Below, in pieces: positions 16,466 to 24,978 of a DNA stretch of 64,000 bases. The notes under the pieces were generated by a model. That model was not told where the DNA came from. It saw only the letters and a list, made by a program, of their open reading frames with translations, and searched no databases. Origin of the DNA: Candidatus Melainabacteria bacterium (GTDB lineage: Bacteria > Cyanobacteriota > Vampirovibrionia > Obscuribacterales > Obscuribacteraceae); NCBI GenBank assembly GCA_016716405.1, contig JADJWK010000002.1, positions 1,240,001 through 1,304,000 of the forward strand, read 5' to 3'. The position numbers and the translations under genes are program-made. How positions within the stretch are numbered: position 1 is the first letter of the stretch; every line of letters begins with the position of its first letter.

Positions 16466-18604
16466 TTAGCGGGCGTCGTTTTCAGCCACTGCCGGCAAGT
16501 CCTGCTCCAGCTTCCTGATCTGGGAGCGGATGCTCCGGTCCACCGGATTCTTGTCCCTGGCCCGGGCCAGCATCTTCTTGGCCTGCTCGAGATCGCCGGT
16601 CTCTTTCAGGGCGGTGGCATACATTATGAGCTCTTCCGGGTCGAGATCGCGGTTTCTCATGCAGGTCGCGAATCCGCCGATTGCCTGGCGATAATGCTTG
16701 AGCCGGTAGTGGCAGCGCGCTTCGATACAGCTGGTCGCAAGTCCGGTTTCGGAGTCCGGGGCTATATGAGTGAGCTCGCCCAGGGCTTCTCTGTATTTGC
16801 GGGTCTCATACAGGAGACGAGCGAGGAGCAGGCGAGAATTCTCCCTGCCCGGGTCCTCTTCCAGGATATTTTCCAGGCACCGCCGGGCGTCTTTGAATTT
16901 CTCGTCCTCGAAATATAGCTCGGCGAGCCTGTAGGCAGCTTCGAGATCGTCGGAGTCTTTCTCCACCAGCTCTTTGAAATATGCGACAGCCTCTTTCTTC
17001 TTGCCGGCCAGGGTAAGTACCCGGCCGTGAAGCATGCGAACTTTGCGCTCATCCGGATACTTGATCGAGGAGGCGGACTCGAAAGCTTCTTCCACCTTCC
17101 CCTGTCTTGCGAGGATCTCCACCAGGAGCTCGGCGATTTTGAGATTGTCCGGATTGAGGGTGAGAGACTCCCGGGCGCAGTCCTCGGCTCTTTCATAGTC
17201 GCCATTTCTGGCGTAGGACTCGGCCAGCTCTTGCAGCACGAGGATGTTGCGCGGGTAGCGCTTTCTGGCCTGCTCGAGAAGGGGAAGCGCTTGCGGATCT
17301 TTAGCCAGGGACAGCACCTCCGCCCGCGCTACTATCGATACGGGCATGTCCGGCATCAGCTTGTAGGCGGCTTCGGACTCTCTCATGGCTTCCTCGAGCT
17401 GGCCGAGCCTGGCGTGGCAGAGAGCCGAGACCGCCATGAAAAAAGGGCGGCGCATCTGCTTGCTGCGCAGGGGATCGATGACATTGTCCGCCTTGAGAGC
17501 CTGGTCGTCGGCAAGATAAATCATGGCCAGGTTCAGCCGCGGCGAGCGGGCCTGGGGCTTGAGGTCGACGGCGCGCTCGAAGATCCGCATGGCACGCCCG
17601 TCGTCGCCACGTTCCCTGAGCACCAGCCCGTAGTGATTGAGCAATTCGACATTTCTAGGATCCAGCTGGACTGCCCGGGTGAGATGCTCCTCGGCTCTGG
17701 CGAAATCCCCTTTCATGATCTGGCACCAGGCTTTGCCGAACTGGGCGGAAGGATCGTCTGCGTCCAGGGCTATCCATGAATCGAGTACTTTTTCGGCGGC
17801 GGCGTAGTTGTTCTGATCGAGATAGATCATGGCGATCTGATCCAGGGCCAGGACATGCTGGGGATTGAGGATGAGGGCATTCTCGAATTGGACCAGGGCC
17901 TGGTTGATGTCCCCCCGGGCCTTATAGAGCATGCCCAGCTGGTATTGCAGGTTGGGGCTCTCGGGATGCGCCTCTGCGGCTCTCTTTGCCTGCTCTACCG
18001 ATTCTTCCAGGCGGCCGCTGGTGATCAGGCGGTGTATGATCGCGATACTGCTCGTCTCTTCAGCACTTGCCGGTGCCTCGCCGGCGTCCTGGGCAGCGGC
18101 TCCCGGGCTTACCGAGCTGGCGTCCAGAATAGACCTGGCGCTGGCGAGCTTGTACTGGATCTCCGGTCTCTGGGGGCTTATGTCGGCGGCGATCTTGAGA
18201 TGCTTGATGGCATCGTCCAGCATGCCCAGGGCCAGATAGGTGGATCCGAGCTCGAATTGAGCATCGGGGGAATGAGGGGCGATCTCCACAGCTTTGCTGA
18301 GTTGCTCCAGGGCATCCATATTCTTGCCCTGCAAAAGGTCGATCCTGCCGATACCCAGATAACCGAGAATGTTGTCCGGAGCGCGATCCCTCAATCGCAC
18401 ATACTCTTGCCGGGCCCGGTCATAGTTGCCCTCGGCGAAGGACTTCTCGGCTTCTTCCAGAATCCGGACCAGATCGTTTACCTGGCTTGCTTCAACAGCT
18501 TCATTCTTGTCTGCGGCCGGGGCCGGACTCGAGAAAACCGGCAAGACCAGCGGCAAGAAAAACAGCGCCGCCAATGTGATCGCTCTCTGATTTTTAGTTC
18601 TCAT
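16466..18604 (-). CDS. Secreted tetratricopeptide-repeat protein
   Basis: The 712-aa protein has a signal peptide (about residues 1-31, cleavage after SPAPAA) and roughly 17 TPR units. Examples are GNYDRARQEYVRLRDRAPDN and ALEQLSKAVEIAPHSPDAQFELG. TPR solenoids mediate protein-protein contacts; a periplasmic scaffold role is likely. Its start overlaps the mqnA stop by 4 bp (ATGA), indicating coupling. The partner is not evident from sequence, though the adjacent kinase and LRR protein are candidates. Confidence 0.85.
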   Translation of the reverse strand: MRTKNQRAITLAALFFLPLVLPVFSSPAPAADKNEAVEASQVNDLVRILEEAEKSFAEGNYDRARQEYVRLRDRAPDNILGYLGIGRIDLLQGKNMDALEQLSKAVEIAPHSPDAQFELGSTYLALGMLDDAIKHLKIAADISPQRPEIQYKLASARSILDASSVSPGAAAQDAGEAPASAEETSSIAIIHRLITSGRLEESVEQAKRAAEAHPESPNLQYQLGMLYKARGDINQALVQFENALILNPQHVLALDQIAMIYLDQNNYAAAEKVLDSWIALDADDPSAQFGKAWCQIMKGDFARAEEHLTRAVQLDPRNVELLNHYGLVLRERGDDGRAMRIFERAVDLKPQARSPRLNLAMIYLADDQALKADNVIDPLRSKQMRRPFFMAVSALCHARLGQLEEAMRESEAAYKLMPDMPVSIVARAEVLSLAKDPQALPLLEQARKRYPRNILVLQELAESYARNGDYERAEDCARESLTLNPDNLKIAELLVEILARQGKVEEAFESASSIKYPDERKVRMLHGRVLTLAGKKKEAVAYFKELVEKDSDDLEAAYRLAELYFEDEKFKDARRCLENILEEDPGRENSRLLLARLLYETRKYREALGELTHIAPDSETGLATSCIEARCHYRLKHYRQAIGGFATCMRNRDLDPEELIMYATALKETGDLEQAKKMLARARDKNPVDRSIRSQIRKLEQDLPAVAENDAR

Positions 18605-19464
18605 TTAAGAAGCTCGTTGTCTTTGAGCATCGTCCGGAACAATTCCAGACCTGCTATATGTTCGTCGCTCAACTGGTAATTTAGTTCCCCTGTATAGTAA
18701 TGTCTCAGCCTCTCCCGATCGAGACCGGTCTTTCGGCCGGCAGCCTCGAGCACTGCCTCGAAACAATCGGAGAGACCCGCTTTGCAGGCGAGGTTGAGGG
18801 CCCTGGCGGTGAGTTGAAAAGAGTATTCATTGGCGGAAACGAAGGCTGAGCGTCCCGCCCAGAGCCCGAAGACCATGGGAAGACCGGTCCTGTCCCACCA
18901 CCAGCGGCCCAGATCCGTACGGGCCAGTCGGGATCCGAGGGATTCGTCCGCTTTCAGGGCATGATCGCCTATCAGAAGAATTCCGGCGAAGTCCTGTCCA
19001 CCGGCTCTCAGCCTGTCGCTCTCGATCAGTCCGTCGAGCTCGACCTGGCTCAATACAAGCAGCTCCGGCATTTTTCCGGTGCTTTCATGGATCATCAGCT
19101 TGAGCAGATTGATCGAGGTCAGGGACGTATCAGGCACGGCGACCGGTCTGTCCGGCAGGAGCTCCAGGCTCTCTGAATGGAAGAAGAGGACGCTTCCCAC
19201 ATCGCCCCGGCTGGCGATGGAAAGACCGGGAAGCAAGGTGAGCCCCTGACGCTCTCGATTTTGCAGATAGAAAAACGAGCTAACAGCGCTGATATCGAGC
19301 TCTCCCCGGCCGAGCATCTCATTCAGCCTGGCAGGATTGTCAGGATGAAACTGCGCCTGCAGCTCTATATCTACCTTTCCCTGGCTGATTGGCAGGTTGA
19401 CAGGCAGACAGTTGCTGAAGTCGATCTGTCCGATCCGGGTGATTGTCGATACTGATTTGCTCAA
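18601..19464 (-). CDS. mqnA: Chorismate dehydratase (futalosine pathway)
   Basis: MqnA converts chorismate to 3-(1-carboxyvinyl)oxybenzoate, the first step of the futalosine route to menaquinone. The protein has the solute-binding-like fold of the family. Motifs are IGQIDFSNCLPVNLPI at the N-terminus, the substrate region ELDISAVSSFFYLQN, SRGDVGSVLFFHS, and LPMVFGLWAGR in the second lobe. The 287-aa length is normal. No other mqn gene is in the window. It implies a menaquinone pool, relevant to the cytochrome b complex at 45331-49094. Confidence 0.85.
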   Translation of the reverse strand: MSKSVSTITRIGQIDFSNCLPVNLPISQGKVDIELQAQFHPDNPARLNEMLGRGELDISAVSSFFYLQNRERQGLTLLPGLSIASRGDVGSVLFFHSESLELLPDRPVAVPDTSLTSINLLKLMIHESTGKMPELLVLSQVELDGLIESDRLRAGGQDFAGILLIGDHALKADESLGSRLARTDLGRWWWDRTGLPMVFGLWAGRSAFVSANEYSFQLTARALNLACKAGLSDCFEAVLEAAGRKTGLDRERLRHYYTGELNYQLSDEHIAGLELFRTMLKDNELLK

Positions 19465-19534
19465 AGTCGCTCCTCGACCGAAGCTGAGTATAGTATATCC
19501 TGTAAAATCAGGGAAAAATCACGAGGTATTGACT

Positions 19535-20845
19535 GTGCGCGCAGTGGATCTGATCCTGAGAAAACGTAACGGCCTGGAGCACGACCGGGCGGAGATCGAC
19601 TTTCTGGTCCAGGGGATCATGTCCGAGACGCTTCCTGATTACCAGCTTGCCGCCTGGCTCATGGCCGTTTGCTGGCGCGGGCTCAGCGATCGGGAGACCG
19701 CCTGGCTCACGGATGCCATGTGCCGCTCCGGCGAGGTCCTCGACCTGAGCTCTATAGGCGAGTTTGTGGGCGACAAGCACAGCACTGGAGGGGTGGGGGA
19801 CAAGACCACCCTGGTTTTCGTGCCTCTCATGGCGGCTGCCGGCATCCCCATGGCCAAGCTCTCCGGCCGTGGACTCGGACACACAGGCGGCACCATCGAC
19901 AAGCTCGAGGCGATTCCGGGCTTCAATTGCTCCCTGAGCAAAGATCAATTCATCGCCCAGGTGAAAGAGATCAAGATGGCGGTGGCAGGCCAGACCAGCG
20001 AGCTGGCTCCCGCTGACGGCAAGGTCTATGCTCTCCGGGATGTCACCGGCACAGTCGAGTCCATTCCCTTGATTGCCGCCTCGGTCATGTCCAAAAAACT
20101 GGCTGCCGGCTCCAATCTGATCATTCTCGATGTCAAATGCGGCCGTGGCGCTTTCATGGACACCGAAGAGAAGGCCAGACAACTGGCTGCCACCATGGCC
20201 GGTGTGGGGCGCGCTCTCAACAAGCCGGTCACAGCCGTGGTCACCGATATGGAGCAGCCTCTCGGGCGGGCTGTCGGTCACAGCGTAGAGGTGGCGGAAG
20301 CTATTGATACTCTCAAAGGAGGCGGTCCGGAAGATCTTCGCGAGCTCTGTCTCTCTCTCGGCTCCCTGGCTCTGGTGATTGCCCGCAAAGCCAATCACGA
20401 GAAAGAAGCCCGGGAGATCCTTGCCGGTCTGCTGGATGACGGTGCCGCTCTGGAATGTTTCCGCACCCTGGTCAAAGCCCAGGGCGGCGATCCGGCGGTG
20501 GTGGACGATTATTCGATCATGCCTCAGGCTCCATTGGTTATTGAGCTTCTCAATCCGGAGAGCAATGATGTCTGGGTCGAGCACCTGGACGGCAGGAAAG
20601 TCGCCGAAGCGTGCAAACTCATGGGCGCCGGGCGGGTCAAAAAGGGAGACCCGATCAATCTGGCTGTGGGAGTGGTTCTCAAAGCCAAGGTGGGCAGCCG
20701 GGTGGCGGCTGGCGAGCCACTGGCGATGGTGCACTGCGATTCTGAGAAACAGTTCGAGGAGATCAAAGAGGTCCTTCTCTCGGCATTTACTTTTAGCGCC
20801 AGAGAAGTAGCGGTACCATCCCTGGTGAAAGCGAGCGTATCCTGA
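19535..20845 (+). CDS. pyn: Pyrimidine-nucleoside phosphorylase
   Basis: This enzyme phosphorolyses thymidine or uridine to the free base and (deoxy)ribose-1-phosphate. MRAVDLILRKRNGLEH, DKHSTGGVGDKTTL (phosphate binding), KLSGRGLGHTGGTIDKLEAIPG and GSNLIILDVKCGRGAFM are diagnostic of the family. Start chosen: GTG at 19535 with GAGG 8 nt upstream, giving 436 aa, the family length. The extra upstream codons are not family-like. It is followed after 1 bp by lipM. Confidence 0.93.
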   Translation: MRAVDLILRKRNGLEHDRAEIDFLVQGIMSETLPDYQLAAWLMAVCWRGLSDRETAWLTDAMCRSGEVLDLSSIGEFVGDKHSTGGVGDKTTLVFVPLMAAAGIPMAKLSGRGLGHTGGTIDKLEAIPGFNCSLSKDQFIAQVKEIKMAVAGQTSELAPADGKVYALRDVTGTVESIPLIAASVMSKKLAAGSNLIILDVKCGRGAFMDTEEKARQLAATMAGVGRALNKPVTAVVTDMEQPLGRAVGHSVEVAEAIDTLKGGGPEDLRELCLSLGSLALVIARKANHEKEAREILAGLLDDGAALECFRTLVKAQGGDPAVVDDYSIMPQAPLVIELLNPESNDVWVEHLDGRKVAEACKLMGAGRVKKGDPINLAVGVVLKAKVGSRVAAGEPLAMVHCDSEKQFEEIKEVLLSAFTFSAREVAVPSLVKASVS

Positions 20846-20846
20846 T

Positions 20847-21620
20847 TTGGTGGCACGCCTGGTAAGCTACAGGGCTCTCGATGCGGCCAGCAATATGGCA
20901 GTGGACGAGGCCATGCTGGACGCTCATCTTGAAGGTCGGACGCCGCCGACTTTGCGTCTTTACGGCTGGTCACCGCCGGCGGTCTCGATCGGCTACGGTC
21001 AGAAGCTCGAGGAAGATTTCGTCAGGCGCTGCCGGCAAGAAGGCATCGATATCGTTCGCCGGCCGACCGGGGGTCGGGCGGTCCTGCATATGAACGAGCT
21101 CACCTATGCCTTTGTGGGCACCGCGGGCAGTGAGGGCTTTCTCGAAGACTCGATCATCGGGGCTTACCGGCAGATCTGCCAGGGTATCATCGAAGCTCTC
21201 CATAGTCTGGGAGTCGAGGTAGAAGTCGGCACGTCTCAAAAAAGCTACCGGGACTACTCCGATTGTTTCCAGGCCACCACCACCGCCGACCTGCACATCG
21301 GCGGCCGCAAGATGGTGGGCAGCGCCCAGCTGAGAAGAGGCAGAGGCGTCCTCCAGCACGGATCTATATTGCTCGATCAGGACCAGGATCTGCTTCCCCG
21401 GCTTCTTTCAGGAGATGGTTCTTCTCGGGGTAAAGCCGCCCGTCATGCCAATCTGTTCGAGATCTTGGACCGGGAGGTGGCTATTGCCGATCTCGAAGAA
21501 GCCATGAAATCAGGTTTCGAAAAGTCTTTTGGATTCGAGCTGGTGGAAAGCAGGCTCACGCAGGGCGAGCTGGACCTGGTCGAGAGCTATAAGAGTAAGT
21601 ATCTGGTTTCCAATGATTGA
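20847..21620 (+). CDS. lipM: Octanoyltransferase, LipM-like
   Basis: The LplA/LipB-fold protein (257 aa) has RRPTGGRAVLH (71-81) and the block DCFQATTTADLHIGGRKMVG with Cys140 at the position of the LipM catalytic cysteine. It ends the core with GVLQHGSILL. LipM moves octanoate from acyl-carrier protein to GcvH for lipoate synthesis. Lipoate ligase is the alternative, but the Cys favours LipM. A glycine cleavage subunit (gcvPA) is at 38353, a likely consumer of lipoylated GcvH. Start is TTG 20847 or GTG 20850. Confidence 0.8.
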   Translation: MVARLVSYRALDAASNMAVDEAMLDAHLEGRTPPTLRLYGWSPPAVSIGYGQKLEEDFVRRCRQEGIDIVRRPTGGRAVLHMNELTYAFVGTAGSEGFLEDSIIGAYRQICQGIIEALHSLGVEVEVGTSQKSYRDYSDCFQATTTADLHIGGRKMVGSAQLRRGRGVLQHGSILLDQDQDLLPRLLSGDGSSRGKAARHANLFEILDREVAIADLEEAMKSGFEKSFGFELVESRLTQGELDLVESYKSKYLVSND

Positions 21621-21760
21621 CTGATTTCCCATCTCAGGATCGGAGTGGATCCAATCACCGGCCAAATACATGCGAATACGCAGCTCTCATTGTATGATAT
21701 CGGTGAAACGCCTTCTGGAAGATAGGTACAAGCCTGGTGCTTTAATGGGGACTGAGTTGG

Positions 21761-22408
21761 ATGAATAGAAAAAGGCGAGATCTAAGAGCTGGTGACATCG
21801 AACCTATCGGCTTTTTCGTCGACCGGGCATGTGAGATGATGGATTTCACCCTTGGCGCAGATAGAGAAATAGAGGAGGAGGAGATTCCAGCTGAATTCAA
21901 GCATCTGATCCCGATGGCAAAGCGTTTCGGAATCTCAGATTGTGGTGCGCAACTGGCTTTTATAGATTATCTTGAGCAGGAGGAGGCAGACCAGATCGAG
22001 TATTTTCTCTCGCAGGTCAGACCTTACAAACCTGCTATTGACCAATGGCTACAAGAACAATATCAGAAACGTTTGGATAAGTGGGTCGAAGGGACCAGAA
22101 TTGATCCAGGAACTGATTCCGAGGCGGCCTTCCTCTATACCATGAAGATGTTCGATATCCTGAATCCTCTAGATCCTGAAACAAAAGCGATGATTGAAGA
22201 GAGGATGCGACTTGACCGAATTGATAGAGAAAAGAAAGAGGCCTTTGCCCGTTCGGAAGAACTTATGAGAGCGAAAAATTACCAGGGTGTTGTAGAGCTG
22301 CTTTCTCCTTATGCGGACGAGCTGAGCAAAGCGCAGTCGATGCGACTCTCCGTCGCAAAGAAGAGATCTCGCAACGCCTCTGTGCCAACAGATCCAGATG
22401 TAAGATGA
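21761..22408 (+). CDS. Hypothetical soluble protein
   Basis: I do not recognise this 215-aa protein. It has no signal peptide or membrane helix. It is acidic in the first half (an EIEEEEIP run near residue 40), and the last 70 residues look helical (EAFARSEELMRAKNYQGVVELLSPYADEL), reminiscent of a single TPR hairpin. Its codon usage is richer in A/T than its neighbours (AGA, ATA and GAT frequent), so it may be a later arrival. A GGGG stretch lies about 10 nt before the ATG. Confidence 0.55.
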   Translation: MNRKRRDLRAGDIEPIGFFVDRACEMMDFTLGADREIEEEEIPAEFKHLIPMAKRFGISDCGAQLAFIDYLEQEEADQIEYFLSQVRPYKPAIDQWLQEQYQKRLDKWVEGTRIDPGTDSEAAFLYTMKMFDILNPLDPETKAMIEERMRLDRIDREKKEAFARSEELMRAKNYQGVVELLSPYADELSKAQSMRLSVAKKRSRNASVPTDPDVR

Positions 22409-22447
22409 GGTTGCGCCGTCGAAAAAACGTCGCTTTTGCGGATCGAA

Positions 22448-23023
22448 TCAGTGGAAGATCTTGGAAAACGGATTCTTGCCGGCAAGAAATGACTTCTTCT
22501 TGTTCCGCTCTTCCGGGGGAAGCTTCTCTTCTTCCACCGCTTTTGCTACTCGCTTGATGAAGCGCAGATTCTTTTTGGCTTCGTACTGATTCTCATGATC
22601 GGCGTCATGACGGCGGATCAGAGTCCACTCTTCAAAACAGCGCGAGAGGAGCTTTTCATCCAGGGTGCTGAAGTCCTGACCTTTCAGCTTGCCGGTCAGG
22701 GCCCGGGCCAGAAAGAGATGGCCGGTTGGATCCTGAGGATCGAGCTGGACAGCTTTGGTGAGCAGTTTCAGGGCTTCTTCGTACTTGCCTTCGATGGTCA
22801 GTTGATCGCCTTCGAAACGCAGGGCGGAAGCCTCGGACATCCTTCCCGACACACCGGTGCCGTAGAAGCTCGACCGGGGTTTCTCGCGGCTGTAGACTTT
22901 GTCGCTGGTGTTGATATTGGGCGAGATGGCGTCCGCCAGGACAGCCTGAATAGCACTGCCCGTGGTGAGCATTGCCAGCGCGCCCGGCAGGAGATATTTT
23001 GCCACCAGTCTATTGCCCATCAA
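22448..23023 (-). CDS. Secreted TPR-motif protein
   Basis: The 191-aa protein has a signal sequence (about residues 1-31, ending VLADA). A TPR pair covers about 68-115 (ASALRFEGDQLTIEGKYEEA, LLTKAVQLDPQDPTGHLFLA) and the C-terminus is lysine-rich. It is related in style to the larger TPR protein at 16466. It overlaps the upstream gene by 4 bp (ATGA), so both are probably translated together. Confidence 0.65.
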   Translation of the reverse strand: MMGNRLVAKYLLPGALAMLTTGSAIQAVLADAISPNINTSDKVYSREKPRSSFYGTGVSGRMSEASALRFEGDQLTIEGKYEEALKLLTKAVQLDPQDPTGHLFLARALTGKLKGQDFSTLDEKLLSRCFEEWTLIRRHDADHENQYEAKKNLRFIKRVAKAVEEEKLPPEERNKKKSFLAGKNPFSKIFH

Positions 23024-23346
23024 TTCTTTTCGGCGTCATCGGTGACATCGGTGACGTCCACATGCTGGGTGTTCGACTGGAGATCGGCAATCTCGGTTTC
23101 GTGCTCGCGGATTTTCTCGTCAATCCGCTCGATCTGGCTGATCTCTTCACGCACGTTCTCTTTGAGAACATTGCCGTCGATGGCGTGATTCTCGGCGAAG
23201 AGGTTGTAGACGCGCTGCCCGATGGCTTGCAGGTGTTTGTTCTTCTCGGAGGTGAGAGTGACCACGTTCATCTTGAGCTTTGCCAGCTTGGCGGTCTTGC
23301 CGGTGGCTGACTTGACTTTGTCGAAGAAATTCTCGAAAGAAGGCAT
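23020..23346 (-). CDS. Small coiled-coil protein
   Basis: This is a 108-aa soluble protein without a recognised domain. Heptad-like helices cover about residues 60-95 (LKENVREEISQIERIDEKIREHETEI), and the C-terminus repeats Asp-Val-Thr. ATG 23346 is preferred; a GTG at 23355 adds three residues. It may act with the TPR protein it overlaps. Confidence 0.6.
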   Translation of the reverse strand: MPSFENFFDKVKSATGKTAKLAKLKMNVVTLTSEKNKHLQAIGQRVYNLFAENHAIDGNVLKENVREEISQIERIDEKIREHETEIADLQSNTQHVDVTDVTDDAEKN

Positions 23347-23401
23347 ATTAATCACCCGATCTATATATTTGAATCTGCGTTCCGGGCAAAGGATAACACA
23401 A

Positions 23402-24649
23402 TCAGCCGATGAAAGAGCCTTCTTCCAGTTTGAAGGTGCGGTGGATGAGCCTGACTGCGTCCCGGGCGTACTTTGCGGGAAGCAGGACGCTGACGCGGAT
23501 ATCGCCGGTGGTTACCATATTGACCGGGATGCCACCGGATTGAAGGGCCTCGAAAATGCTGGCAATGATTTCGGGTCTGGCTGTGAGGCGACGGCCCACA
23601 ACAGATATGCGAGCGATATCCGTATCGATATGAGTGCGGGGATTGCCCAGGGCGCGGTCGTGACTTTCGATGATCGACTGGACCCGGGGAAGGGACTTGC
23701 GGTCCACGGTAAAGGCCACTTCCTGGGAAGGCTCGTCCTCGTGAGCCAGGAGCATGACCATGTCTGTCTGGATAGCGAGCTCTTGCAGCCGTGTGAAAAG
23801 CGCCGACACTCCCTCCAGGGATCTGGCGTTCTTCTCTACGACCCTCGACTTGAGAGTGACCGCTGCCTGGTTCATATCGCAGGAGATGCTGCACACTGCA
23901 TATTCGGGAACCATCAAACGATTTGTGATCAGCGTGCCCAGATCCATGGGCTCGAAAGTGGAGCGAACACGTACCGGAACATTGGTGTCCATGGCGAGCT
24001 CCACCGAGCGGGCAGCAAGAACCTGGGCGCCGGTGGCGGAGAGCTCCATCATCTCTTCGTAGCTCACTGCCGGCAGTCTCTGGGCTTCGGTGAGGAGATT
24101 GGGATCGGCTGTATAGATTCCATTGACATCGGTATAGATGTCGCAGCGGTCGGCGCTGATGGCAGCAGCCATGGCGACGGCGGTGGTGTCGGAGCCGCCC
24201 CGGCCCAGGGTGGTGAGCTCGTTATTGGCGGCCACGCCCTGAAAACCAGCGATTACCGCGATCTCGCCCCGGGCGAGACTGGCTTCCACTGCCGTGGGAA
24301 TCACTTCTTGAATTCTTGCCAGACCGTGATTGCTCTCGGTCATGATCCCCGCCTGGGCGCCTGTGAAAGAGCGGGCCTGGTAGCCGAGCTGCTGGATCGC
24401 CATGGACATCAGGGCGATGGAGACCTGCTCGCCGGTTGCCAGGAGCATGTCCATCTCCCGGGGACTGGGGGCGCTGGTGATCTCTTCGGCCAGGGTGATC
24501 AGATGGTCGGTGGTGTTGCCCATGGCCGAGACGACGGTGGCCACCTCGTTGCCGCTGGCAGCGGCTTCCACGGCAATCTCCGCTGCTTTTCTGATCTTGT
24601 TGACGTCGGCTATGGAAGTGCCGCCGAATTTCTGAACTAGCCTGGCCAT
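23402..24649 (-). CDS. lysC: Aspartate kinase
   Basis: This enzyme phosphorylates L-aspartate, the entry to the Lys, Thr, Met and diaminopimelate pathways. The kinase domain begins VQKFGGTSIADVNKI and continues with VVSAMGNTTDHL, LLATGEQVSIALM, TLGRGGSDTTAVAMA and the ADPNLL block. Two ACT regulatory domains occupy about residues 265-415, consistent with feedback inhibition. The 415-aa length is typical. No lysine riboswitch is visible upstream. Confidence 0.95.
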   Translation of the reverse strand: MARLVQKFGGTSIADVNKIRKAAEIAVEAAASGNEVATVVSAMGNTTDHLITLAEEITSAPSPREMDMLLATGEQVSIALMSMAIQQLGYQARSFTGAQAGIMTESNHGLARIQEVIPTAVEASLARGEIAVIAGFQGVAANNELTTLGRGGSDTTAVAMAAAISADRCDIYTDVNGIYTADPNLLTEAQRLPAVSYEEMMELSATGAQVLAARSVELAMDTNVPVRVRSTFEPMDLGTLITNRLMVPEYAVCSISCDMNQAAVTLKSRVVEKNARSLEGVSALFTRLQELAIQTDMVMLLAHEDEPSQEVAFTVDRKSLPRVQSIIESHDRALGNPRTHIDTDIARISVVGRRLTARPEIIASIFEALQSGGIPVNMVTTGDIRVSVLLPAKYARDAVRLIHRTFKLEEGSFIG

Positions 24650-24826
24650 CTTCTCGTTATTGGGTCTCGCGATACTAAAAAGTCTCCACCAGGCTTATCA
24701 TATCGCCCGTCCGTTAGCCGGAAGTTAAGTGGAGGGGAAAACTATTCTAATTAAATAGCCTCCGGAGCGGCTGGCTGGCGGGCTCTGGAGCTCTCAAGGG
24801 GCGATGAGAAAGCTTAAAGGGCAGGA

Positions 24827-24855
24827 CCTGCTCCTGGATATATTCCAGGAGCAGG
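24827..24855. other. Strong stem-loop in the 329-bp hutU-lysC gap
   Basis: A perfect 12-bp inverted repeat, CCTGCTCCTGGA / TCCAGGAGCAGG, encloses a 5-nt loop. It lies downstream of the hutU stop and upstream of lysC, both on the minus strand. No T-run follows on the minus strand, so it is either an unusual terminator or an RNA structure in the lysC leader. The rest of 24650-24978 shows nothing I can name. Confidence 0.6.
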
Positions 24856-24978
24856 CTCCGGACTCAGTGTTCCTTGTTACCGTTTTTTTGCCCTGTGCAG
24901 CCGTGTCCAGGGACGATGCAGCCACACGCTACCGGCTCTGCCACTGTTTATGGTGCCGGCTCTCGGCTGGATCCAGGT

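Noticed and set aside
19508..20734. Minus-strand open frame of 408 codons opposite pyn
   Set aside because: It is antisense to the well-identified phosphorylase and shows no family feature.
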